Source of the DNA: JAGLQA01 sp023135565
Lineage (GTDB): Bacteria; Acidobacteriota; Aminicenantia; UBA2199
Direction: 5' to 3'
Length of the DNA: 12,737 bases
Assembly (NCBI GenBank): GCA_030639305.1
Contig: DAOWCY010000205.1
Location: 1 to 12,737, forward strand
In this document: piece by piece, positions 7,479-12,737 of the stretch
Layout of the letters: the number at the start of each line of letters is the position of its first letter
Numbering within the stretch: the first letter of the stretch is position 1
Notes under the pieces: model-generated
Databases searched by the model: none
The model's input: the letters and a program-made list of their open reading frames with translations, nothing else
What the model was told of the DNA's origin: nothing
Program-made: the position numbers and the translations under genes

Positions 7479-8432
7479 ATGAAACAAAAAAGAAAAATTT
7501 TACGACAAATAATCAGGACTCCCGGATTTCACTTGTTCACAATCCTATTAATATTGCTTAATTTTTCTTTTGTTGTGCATGCAGAGAAAACAAAACCGGG
7601 CCCTGCGGCAGACTGGGAAAAATCGCTTTTAACACATAGAGAGCAGAAAAACGAAGAGTTTAAAAATTCACCGACGTCCCCGATGGCAGGAACAAAACGC
7701 CTGTCCGTGAAACCGGGACAAAATACTTTTGTTGTCGAAAAAGAAGGCGATATCACCCTCTCTCCCCGGCAAAACACTGCTGCGAAATTCTCCCTCAGCG
7801 GAAAAAAAGGAAAATGGCGCTGGCAAGCCCTGAGCACAAAAGTAACCTGCCGCTCCGGGGAAAAAGAGATAAAATCCGGCTTCCTACTTCCAGGTTATGT
7901 GAAATTTAAAGTAGGCCGGTTTACTTTGGCGGCCTATGTTTCCGGTGAGAAACTGGCCCTGCTGGTTTTCGACCGGCAGCGCCCGGAAATAAAAAAATTC
8001 TCCCACCTGCTCTATTTCCCGCCTGACCGGAAATTCGCGGTGCAAGCGAAACTTGAGAGGCTGCTCTCATTAGAAAGGGTAACGGTGCTTACCAGCCGTA
8101 ACCTGGAAAAAACCTATTACCGGTATGCTGAGATTCACTTTAAATTAGATGGCAAAACAGTGCAGCTAACAGCTTTTAAATTCACTCTCCAGGGGCCGAA
8201 CGCGGACATTTTGTTTGTCCCTTTTATGGACGGCACCAGCGGGAAAGAGACATATGGCGGTGGGCGTTTCTTAGAAATCCCCGAACCGGTAGGGGATACG
8301 TTTGTTTTGGATTTTAATCTTTGTTTTAATCCTTTGTGCAATTATGCGTCTGTTTACAATTGCCCTATCCCGCCTAAGGGAAATTTTTTGGATGCGCCGG
8401 TTAACGCAGGCGAAAAAACCTATCCCCATTAA
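7479..8432 (+). CDS. secreted DUF1684-family protein
   Basis: 317 aa. A charged N-region (residues 1-17) and hydrophobic stretch (18-33) end in VVHA-EK, a signal peptidase I-type site near residue 35, so export is predicted. The family call rests on the DUF1684 hallmarks: DWEKSLLTHREQKNEEF and then SPTSPM near the mature N-terminus (45-69), VGRFTLAAYVSGEKLALLVF (145-164), FVPFMDGTSGKETYGGGRF (246-264), VLDFNLCFNPLCNYASVYNC (276-295) and PPKGNFLDAPVNAGEK (298-313). Length is typical for a secreted member. The family's biochemical role is not established; the conserved T-S-G-x-E-T-Y-G-G-G-R core and NP-x-C motif suggest a ligand or catalytic site, but that is inference. Apparently leaderless, and followed by strong hairpins. 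It is a single-gene unit, with the next gene carrying its own ribosome-binding site after a repeat block. Confidence 0.88.
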   Translation: MKQKRKILRQIIRTPGFHLFTILLILLNFSFVVHAEKTKPGPAADWEKSLLTHREQKNEEFKNSPTSPMAGTKRLSVKPGQNTFVVEKEGDITLSPRQNTAAKFSLSGKKGKWRWQALSTKVTCRSGEKEIKSGFLLPGYVKFKVGRFTLAAYVSGEKLALLVFDRQRPEIKKFSHLLYFPPDRKFAVQAKLERLLSLERVTVLTSRNLEKTYYRYAEIHFKLDGKTVQLTAFKFTLQGPNADILFVPFMDGTSGKETYGGGRFLEIPEPVGDTFVLDFNLCFNPLCNYASVYNCPIPPKGNFLDAPVNAGEKTYPH

Positions 8433-8484
8433 GAAAAAAAACGCCTCCGCCGGCGAGGGGGGCTTTTTTGAAAAATTGCCCCCC
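8433..8484 (+). terminator. intrinsic terminator-type hairpins after the DUF1684 gene
   Basis: An A-tract plus GCCTC (8443-8447) can pair with GAGG (8455-8458) just ahead of TTTTTT (8464-8469). Alternatively GGGGGGC (8457-8463) pairs perfectly with GCCCCCC (8478-8484), with TTTTT/AAAAA extending the stem. The two stems are mutually exclusive. The first plus its U-tract is a standard terminator. Confidence 0.6.
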
Positions 8485-8568
8485 TCGACCCCCCAAAAAA
8501 CTTTTATTTAGTGTAGCGTTTGTGCCACTCCCAAACACTGGGGAATTGGCTGTGACGTTGAGGTTAAC
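8479..8568 (+). repeat. dispersed repeat remnant, copy 4
   Basis: The start, CCCCCCTCGACCCCCC followed by AAAAAACTTTTATTTA (8479-8510), matches the block at 2599-2628 inside the beta-galactosidase gene. The remainder (TAGCGTTTGTGCC ... GGGGAATTGG ... GACGTTGAGG) is a diverged version of the tail of copy 1 (about 171-224). Thus the 3' end of the beta-galactosidase gene and this intergenic region share a repeat. Confidence 0.7.
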
Positions 8569-8630
8569 AAAAGTTTTGATCAAACTTTTTCAAAAGTTTG
8601 GCCCCCGGCAGGGTCGCCGAAGGCAATTAT
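8569..8630 (-). repeat. dispersed palindromic repeat, copy 5
   Basis: The minus strand reads TAATTGCCTTCGGCGACC, CTGCCGGGGGCC, then the core CAAACTTTTGAAAAAGTTTG (8581-8600 on the plus strand) and ATCAAAACTTTTGTT. It lies opposed to copy 4 and ends 2 nt before the ribosome-binding site of the peptidase gene, so it forms most of that gene's upstream region. Confidence 0.85.
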
Positions 8631-8644
8631 TTAGGAGTAATAAA

Positions 8645-10276
8645 ATGAAATTAAAAAAAATTATTTGTACAGTGATTGCAGTTTTGTTTTTTGTTTTCTA
8701 CGGCTTTTCTTGTACCGATATCGTAGTCGGCAAGAAAGCCTCGGTAGATGGGTCGGTTATTACTTCCCATACCGGCTGCGGCGCTGAATGCCGCGTCCAC
8801 GTGGTGCCGGCCGGCATCTACCCGGAAGGGGCAAAAGCCCCGGTCTACTACGGCCTGCAAGATGTCAAAAAGCCGCTGCGCAAATACGGGGAAATCTTAG
8901 GCTATATCCCCCAGGTTAGAAAAACCTATGCTTACTTTCACTCTGCCTACTCGCACATCAACGAGCATCAACTGGCCATAGCGGAAAGCACGATGAGCCA
9001 AAAAGAAGAACTACAGGTGGACCGCGAAACCGGTAAACAGATCATGACTATCGAACAGGCCGCGGTTTTTGCCCTGCAAAGATGCAGGACTGCCGGGGGA
9101 GCGGTCAAGTTGATCACCTTTTTAGTAGAAAAATACGGTTTCCTCCCCTCCTGCGGCCCCGAATCGGAATGCCTATGCATTGCCGATCCAAATGAAGCCT
9201 GGGTACTGGAGGTTTTCAGCGTGGGCAAAAAATGGACTCCCGGCAGCGGCGAATTGGGCGCTGTCTGGGCAGCGCAGCGGGTGCCCGACGACCACGTGAC
9301 AGTTGTGCCCAACTGGAGCATCATCAAAGAGATCGACCTAAACAGTCCCGATTTTATGGCCTCTAAAAACTACAAGCAGGTGGCCATAGATCACGGCTGG
9401 TACGACCCGCAGGGCAGCAAACCTTTTATCTGGCAGGAAGTTTACTCTCCTATTTTACGGGAGTGGGCATCGAGTCGTTTGTGGCTCTTTTACAGCACGG
9501 TGGCGCCCAATTACAAAAAGTGGTCGAACAAAAAATTAGACAAATCCATGAAAAACTACGACGCCTACCACCAGTACTTAGAGCCGGTATCTTTTTATCC
9601 TTTTTCTATAAAGCCGGAAAAGAAGCTCTCGGTACAGGACGTGATTGCTTTCCAGCGCAGCGTTTACCCGGGCACCATCTATGATATGACTGCCGACAGG
9701 GACTGGTTGGTGCCCGACGGCAGCGGGGGGTTGAAAAAAAGCCCGCTGACCACACCTTTTCCCACTAAGGATATGAGAGAACTGCTGGATATTACTTACC
9801 GGCGTATGGTATCGCGGGGCGGATACGGCATGGTCGCCCAACTGCGCAGTTGGCTGCCTGATGCCATCGGCGGGGTGTACTGGTTTTACTTAGACAACCA
9901 GCATACCAGTACCTATGTGCCTATCTATGCCGGGGTGCAGCAAATTTCCCCGCTCTACAAAACCTATGATCCCGACAAATTCAGCGAAAACTCGGCCCGT
10001 TGGGCGATTGATTTTGTAGACAATCTCCTCTACCTGAAATGGCAGGAAGGCATCGAAGATTTGCGGGCAGTACGGGATCCTTTAGAGGCGAAATTTTTTA
10101 AAGAACAGTCGAAGATCGACGCGGAAGCCCTTAAGCTCTATAAAAAATCTCCAAAAAAAGCGAAAAAATTCCTCACCGGCTACACCGGCAGCAGTATGGA
10201 AAAAGTAGTCGAAATGTACAAAGATTTGCGCAGCCTGCTTATCACGAAGTACACCAACAACAAGCAGGGAACCTAA
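8645..10276 (+). CDS. exported C69-family peptidase (dipeptidase, Ntn hydrolase)
   Basis: 543 aa, peptidase family C69 (PepD-like dipeptidases, Ntn-hydrolase fold). After a signal peptide (residues 1-22, KK then a Phe/Val-rich core ending YGFS) comes CTDIVVGKKASVDGSVITSH. Cys23 is the expected N-terminal nucleophile, exposed by cleavage. Further family features: INEHQLAIAESTM (residues 103-115), the stretch around GPESECLCIADPNEAWVLEV (171-190), and the C-terminal YVPIYAGV region. The start at 8645 is chosen because AGGAG (8633-8637) sits 7 nt upstream and a good signal peptide begins here. The frame is open for 59 more codons upstream, but those only translate a repeat (FQKFGPRQG). Probably cleaves dipeptides outside the cytoplasm. 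No promoter was recognised in the repeat-filled leader. Ends TAA-ATAA with no obvious terminator. Confidence 0.9.
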   Translation: MKLKKIICTVIAVLFFVFYGFSCTDIVVGKKASVDGSVITSHTGCGAECRVHVVPAGIYPEGAKAPVYYGLQDVKKPLRKYGEILGYIPQVRKTYAYFHSAYSHINEHQLAIAESTMSQKEELQVDRETGKQIMTIEQAAVFALQRCRTAGGAVKLITFLVEKYGFLPSCGPESECLCIADPNEAWVLEVFSVGKKWTPGSGELGAVWAAQRVPDDHVTVVPNWSIIKEIDLNSPDFMASKNYKQVAIDHGWYDPQGSKPFIWQEVYSPILREWASSRLWLFYSTVAPNYKKWSNKKLDKSMKNYDAYHQYLEPVSFYPFSIKPEKKLSVQDVIAFQRSVYPGTIYDMTADRDWLVPDGSGGLKKSPLTTPFPTKDMRELLDITYRRMVSRGGYGMVAQLRSWLPDAIGGVYWFYLDNQHTSTYVPIYAGVQQISPLYKTYDPDKFSENSARWAIDFVDNLLYLKWQEGIEDLRAVRDPLEAKFFKEQSKIDAEALKLYKKSPKKAKKFLTGYTGSSMEKVVEMYKDLRSLLITKYTNNKQGT

Positions 10277-10295
10277 ATAAATATAACCGTATTGG

Positions 10296-10324
10296 TTGAC
10301 AATCCGGGATTTTTATTCTATAAT
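10296..10324 (+). promoter_or_regulatory. perfect-consensus sigma70 promoter
   Basis: TTGACA (10296-10301), exactly 17 nt, TATAAT (10319-10324): a full 12/12 match with optimal spacing, 20 nt after the peptidase stop codon. Predicted start is near 10331. It drives a short segment closed by the terminator at 10436-10471, not the histidine kinase gene directly. Confidence 0.75.
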
Positions 10325-10330
10325 AAATAT

Positions 10331-10405
10331 ATGGAAAAAAAGTTTAGAAACAGACCCAACAATAAAAATGTAAATTTAAATAGCCTTTCCATCTCTCCCC
10401 CTTAA
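10331..10405 (+). CDS. possible 24-codon leaderless small ORF (or small RNA region)
   Basis: The ATG sits 6 nt after the perfect -10 box, at the predicted transcription start, and opens a 24-codon frame ending in TAA. The peptide is Lys/Asn-rich at first (MEKKFRNRPNNKNVN) and Ser/Pro-rich at the end (SISPP), with no recognisable domain. No ribosome-binding site is possible, so it would be leaderless. The alternative is that the transcript, roughly 10331-10471 and about 140 nt, is a small non-coding RNA. Composition alone cannot decide. Confidence 0.3.
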   Translation: MEKKFRNRPNNKNVNLNSLSISPP

Positions 10406-10435
10406 TAAAAAACCATATCTCCCACCTTAACCTTA

Positions 10436-10471
10436 CAGGTCCCCCGCTACATGGGGGACCCCTGCCTTTTT
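10436..10471 (+). terminator. rho-independent terminator closing the short transcription unit
   Basis: GGTCCCCC (10438-10445) pairs perfectly with GGGGGACC (10453-10460) around a 7-nt loop. The stem can extend as CAGG/CCTG with a 2-nt bulge, followed after CC by TTTTT (10467-10471). It lies between two promoters, separating the short unit from the kinase gene. Confidence 0.75.
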
Positions 10472-10475
10472 ATGC

Positions 10476-10504
10476 TTGCAAAGTTAACCGATAACGGTTA
10501 AAAT
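10476..10504 (+). promoter_or_regulatory. predicted promoter of the histidine kinase gene
   Basis: TTGCAA (10476-10481, 4 of 6), 17-nt spacer, TAAAAT (10499-10504, 5 of 6). The start would be near 10511, leaving a leader of about 12 nt. It begins directly after the upstream terminator's T-tract. Confidence 0.5.
10484..10501. promoter_or_regulatory. operator-like palindrome in the kinase promoter
   Basis: A perfect inverted repeat TTAACCG-ATAA-CGGTTAA fills the spacer between the -35 and -10 boxes and overlaps the -10. This placement is typical of a repressor site, and the site is not part of the dispersed repeat family. The cognate regulator is not identifiable here. Confidence 0.5.
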
Positions 10505-10522
10505 AGCACTGGGTAAATTATA

Positions 10523-11311
10523 ATGACAAAGAAGAAAAGCAAAAAAGTTTCGGATTATTCTTATCGCTGCATTCTCGACACCATTCCCAGCCCAATTTTC
10601 GAAGCAGACAAAAACTTCATTATTTCCCTGGCAAACAGGGAGGCGCTGCGGCGCTGGCCGGAGATTGTCGAGGGCAGGAGTTCCGCTTTCGAGATACTCA
10701 CTTGCGAAAAAGAGAATCCTGGAGACTGTGTTCTCGACAGGACCTTTGCTTTGAAGGGCCCACAATCCGCCGAGATCCGATCGAGCAAAGGCGAAGTTTT
10801 CGAAGTACAGACAAATTACGTGCAGGATAAAGGCATCCCCAGGGTAATCGTTCATGTAGATGAGGTAACGGAACAAAAAAAAATAGAACAAGCGCTGCGC
10901 TTAAGTGAAAAAGAGTACCGCTCATTAACCGACCAGCTCCCGGTTGGCGTTTACCGCACCACCAAAGAAGGAAAAATACTATATGCAAACCCGGCGCTGG
11001 TTTCTCTATTAGGTTACTCAAGCCTTGAAGAATTAAAAAAAATCCCGGTAGAAAAAGTTTATGCTCACCGGGAAAAACGGGCTGACCGGATAGAGATGTG
11101 GAAGCAAAGGGAAGGCGCTGTTTCCGATGAGGTCATGCTGCACACAAAAGAAGGCAAACAAATATGGGTGCGGGACACCTTCAAAGTCATCTTTGCCGAC
11201 AGCGGTGAGATTTCTCATTTTGACGGTATCATGGAGAATATCACGATGCGAAAAAAAGTCGAAGCGCAATTGCAGCGGGCCAAAGAAGAAGCTGAAACAG
11301 CCAACAGGTGA
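10523..11311 (+). CDS. PAS-domain sensor half of the interrupted kinase
   Basis: 262 aa, no signal peptide or transmembrane helix, so a cytosolic sensor. PAS 1 is at about 14-110 (ILDTIPSPIFEADKNFIISLANRE), ending in a PAC-like VHVDEVTEQKKIEQAL. PAS 2 is at about 125-245 (EYRSLTDQLPVGVYRTTKEG, KILYANPALVSLLGYSSLEE), ending in DGIMENITMRKKVEAQL. A coiled-coil signalling helix follows (LQRAKEEAETANR) and runs straight into TGA. If the TGA is real, this is a free PAS protein with no output domain. The start ATG has only GGGT 8 nt upstream as a weak ribosome-binding site. Confidence 0.8.
   Translation: MTKKKSKKVSDYSYRCILDTIPSPIFEADKNFIISLANREALRRWPEIVEGRSSAFEILTCEKENPGDCVLDRTFALKGPQSAEIRSSKGEVFEVQTNYVQDKGIPRVIVHVDEVTEQKKIEQALRLSEKEYRSLTDQLPVGVYRTTKEGKILYANPALVSLLGYSSLEELKKIPVEKVYAHREKRADRIEMWKQREGAVSDEVMLHTKEGKQIWVRDTFKVIFADSGEISHFDGIMENITMRKKVEAQLQRAKEEAETANR
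11309..11311 (+). other. in-frame TGA in the kinase linker
   Basis: Context AAC AGG TGA AAA AGC GAA TTT, i.e. ANR-stop-KSEF. Between this stop and His273 (CAC, 11339-11341) there is no ATG, GTG or TTG in frame, so no re-initiation could restore the H-box. Confidence 0.85.
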
Positions 11312-11356
11312 AAAAGCGAATTTCTTACTAAAGTAGGCCACGAAATCCGCACACCC

Positions 11357-12472
11357 TTGAATGGGGTAATCGGCATGAGCGAGCTTTTACTGGGTATGAA
11401 CCTGCCGCCTGAGCCGCGGGAATTTGCCGAAATGATCAGGAAAAGCGCCGCCCAACTTCTAAAGATTATTAACGACATCCTTGATTTTTCAAAAATGGAA
11501 GCAGGCAAAGTAGAATTGGATTTTGAGAACTTCGATCTTCACACCACCATAGCTGAAATCAAGGATATACTGGCTATTGCGGCGTCCGAAAAGGGCCTGG
11601 AATTAGGGTTCCGGGTAGACCCGGCGGTGCCGGCCCAGCTTTTCGGTGACCCGCTGCGGCTGCGCCAGGTACTGACCAACCTGCTGAGCAATGCCGTCAA
11701 ATTTACAGACCGGGGCAAGGTGGAGCTCGACGTAACGCTCGACAGCGAGAAAGAAGACGGCATGATGATTTTGCGTTTTATGGCAAAGGATTCGGGCATC
11801 GGCATCCCGGCTCACAGGCTGGGCACTCTTTTCAAAGCCTTTACCCAGGTTGACGGTTCATATAAACGGAAATACGAAGGCACCGGTTTAGGATTAACCA
11901 TCTCGAAGCAGTTGGTGCTTTTGTTGGGTGGGGAGATCGGTGTCGAAAGCGAGGAAGGCCGGGGATCCACTTTTTGGTTTACTATTCCCCTGCGCAGGCA
12001 GGAGGCCCCGGCAGCAGGGGAAAAAGAAACGGCCGCTGCCCTGGCCCGGGAGATTTCCCGTCCTCCGGCATTAAAGCCGGATAAAGATAAAGTGCGTATC
12101 CTGCTGGCTGAAGACAACATTATCAACCGCAAGTTAGTGGTGCGTATCTTAGAAAAGTTAGGTTATAAAGTCGATACGGTGGTCAACGGTTTACAGGCCG
12201 TAGAAAAAACCGCGGAAGTTTGTTATGATTTAATTTTGATGGACGTGCAGATGCCTGAGATGGATGGTATGGAGGCCACACAGCGTATTCGCGGTTTTAA
12301 GGCCGGGGCTACATCTGCGGATGTACCGGTGATTGCTTTAACTGCCCATGCGATAAAGGGAGACAAGAAAAAATGTATTGCGGCCGGGATGAATGATTAT
12401 ATTTCCAAACCTTTCGATCATGGTGATTTCGCCGAGATCGTTGCCCGCTGGCTTTCGCAGCCGACCCTTTAA
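11357..12472 (+). CDS. kinase core and receiver half of the interrupted kinase
   Basis: The first possible in-frame start after the TGA is TTG at 11357, with ATG at 11375 next. Both lie downstream of the H-box GHEIRTP (His273), which is encoded at 11336-11356. In full-length numbering: HisKA (266-330, SMEAGK region IINDILDFSKMEAGK), HATPase with N-box Asn390 (RLRQVLTNLLSNAVKFT), G1 DSGIGIP (423-429), F-box LFKAFTQVD, G2 GTGLGL (453-458), and a C-terminal receiver domain with Glu530/Asp531, phospho-acceptor Asp574 (LILMDVQMPEMDG), Thr607 and Lys629. All residues needed for autokinase and phosphorelay activity are present in the frame, but initiation inside this half would remove the phosphorylated histidine. 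Confidence 0.8.
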   Translation: MNGVIGMSELLLGMNLPPEPREFAEMIRKSAAQLLKIINDILDFSKMEAGKVELDFENFDLHTTIAEIKDILAIAASEKGLELGFRVDPAVPAQLFGDPLRLRQVLTNLLSNAVKFTDRGKVELDVTLDSEKEDGMMILRFMAKDSGIGIPAHRLGTLFKAFTQVDGSYKRKYEGTGLGLTISKQLVLLLGGEIGVESEEGRGSTFWFTIPLRRQEAPAAGEKETAAALAREISRPPALKPDKDKVRILLAEDNIINRKLVVRILEKLGYKVDTVVNGLQAVEKTAEVCYDLILMDVQMPEMDGMEATQRIRGFKAGATSADVPVIALTAHAIKGDKKKCIAAGMNDYISKPFDHGDFAEIVARWLSQPTL

Positions 12473-12482
12473 CAGGCTACTT

Positions 12483-12544
12483 TGCCTCCGGCGGCCCTGC
12501 AATACTGTTGCCTTAAGGAGAAAAGATGCCTCCGGCGGCCCTGC
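12483..12544 (+). repeat. direct repeats of the GC head with a nested segment
   Basis: TGCCTCCGGCGGCCCTGC occurs at 12483-12500 and again at 12527-12544. Between them lies the 22-bp segment 12498-12519, the perfect inverse of 97-118, which contains the palindrome CCTTAAGG. The arrangement looks like one repeat module inserted into another. It begins 10 nt after the kinase stop codon. Confidence 0.8.
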
Positions 12545-12588
12545 CGGGGGCCAAACTTTTGAAAAAGTTTGAACAAAACTTTTGTTGA
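12528..12588 (+). repeat. dispersed palindromic repeat, copy 6
   Basis: Complete standard form: GCCTCCGGCGGCC, CTGCCGGGGGCC, core CAAACTTTTGAAAAAGTTTG (12552-12571), then AACAAAACTTTTGTTGA. Essentially identical to copy 1 across the core. Confidence 0.88.
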
Positions 12589-12737
12589 TTGAGAATCAAA
12601 AGCGCTCCCTGCCGCGAAGCGGCTAAACGCCTCCCCACGCGAGTGGGGTTGAGAATCAAAAGCGCTCCCTGCCGGGGGCCAAACTTTTGTAAAAGTTTGA
12701 TCAAAACTTTTAATTATTTAAAATCAAAAGAGGCCCC
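12589..12737 (+). repeat. 60-bp-period tandem module and dispersed repeat copy 7
   Basis: A 26-bp unit beginning TTGAGAATCAAAAGCG and ending CTCCCTGCCG occurs identically at 12589-12614 and 12649-12674. The first is followed by hairpins GCCGC-GAA-GCGGC (12611-12623) and CCCCAC-GCGA-GTGGGG (12633-12648). The second runs into a complete core CAAACTTTTGTAAAAGTTTG (12680-12699) with ATCAAAACTTTT. A partial third AATCAAAAG (12722-12730) suggests the array continues beyond the window. Confidence 0.85.

Larger units (their letters stand above)
10523..12472 (+). pseudogene. hybrid histidine kinase (PAS-PAS-HisKA-HATPase-REC) interrupted by an in-frame TGA
   Basis: One continuous 649-codon frame apart from TGA at 11309-11311 (codon 263). 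The stop falls where hybrid kinases typically read ANR-x-KSEFL, i.e. in the linker just before the H-box, and the frame is unchanged across it. Translation stopping there would separate the PAS sensor from the whole kinase core. The downstream part is well conserved, so the change is recent, suppressed, or a sequencing error. A one-base change from TCA (Ser) or GGA (Gly) would produce it. I saw no sign of programmed recoding. Expressed from the predicted promoter at 10476-10504. Confidence 0.75.

Noticed and set aside
8468..8644. N-terminal extension of the C69 peptidase
   Set aside because: The extra 59 codons translate repeat DNA, and they would bury the signal peptide and its adjacent nucleophilic Cys. 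AGGAG 7 nt before 8645 supports the internal start.
11309..11311. UGA as selenocysteine or a reassigned sense codon
   Set aside because: The position is a non-catalytic linker where Cys is not expected, no SECIS-like hairpin was noticed, and TGA ends another gene in the window at an ATGA overlap.
97..12571. Whole window as a composite transposon bounded by inverted repeats
   Set aside because: No transposase or integrase is encoded, and the same repeats also occur internally in both orientations.
12589..12737. CRISPR array
   Set aside because: There are only two full units, the intervening sequence is itself repeat-derived hairpins rather than unique spacers, and no cas genes are present.

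Overview
The window is about 12.7 kb of bacterial DNA of moderate GC content. It looks like a Gram-negative, probably uncultured, free-living or gut/sediment bacterium. Three encoded proteins carry export signals (a GH2 beta-galactosidase, a DUF1684 protein and a C69 peptidase), and there is a PAS-containing hybrid histidine kinase. Intergenic regions and even one coding region are packed with a dispersed palindromic repeat family. This mix would suit a PVC- or FCB-type lineage, but nothing here fixes the phylum, so that is inference only. TGA is used as a stop (the uncharacterised 318-aa gene ends in TGA inside a 4-bp ATGA overlap), so the standard code applies.

Layout, left to right. Positions 1-65: a consensus-like promoter points out of the left edge, with an ATG 6 nt after its -10 box. 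Positions 97-230: a dispersed repeat. Positions 189-3470 (-): a large secreted GH2 beta-galactosidase. About 50 residues of its second domain, and its last residues and stop codon, are encoded by repeat-family DNA. Positions 3471-3737: repeat-rich intergenic DNA. Positions 3738-7138 (-): a two-gene, translationally coupled operon with a good sigma70-like promoter at 7200-7228. It encodes a 318-aa protein of unknown family followed by an 815-aa TPR protein. Positions 7139-7478: divergent intergenic region with a degenerate repeat copy and an apparently leaderless promoter. Positions 7479-8432 (+): secreted DUF1684 protein, followed by GC-rich hairpins. Positions 8479-8630: two opposed repeat copies. 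Positions 8645-10276 (+): exported C69-family peptidase. Positions 10296-10471: a compact transcription unit (perfect TTGACA-N17-TATAAT, possible 24-codon leaderless ORF, terminator). Positions 10476-12472 (+): a PAS-PAS-HisKA-HATPase-REC kinase with an operator-like palindrome in its promoter and an in-frame TGA ten codons before the phospho-accepting His. Positions 12473-12737: tandem and nested repeat copies.

The genes do not form one obvious pathway. The beta-galactosidase and peptidase suggest scavenging of sugars and peptides outside the cytoplasm. The 318-aa/TPR pair is the only uncharacterised operon. The most striking signals are the modular palindromic repeats, including one inserted in-frame into an enzyme gene, the recurring leaderless promoter geometry, and the TGA-split kinase.
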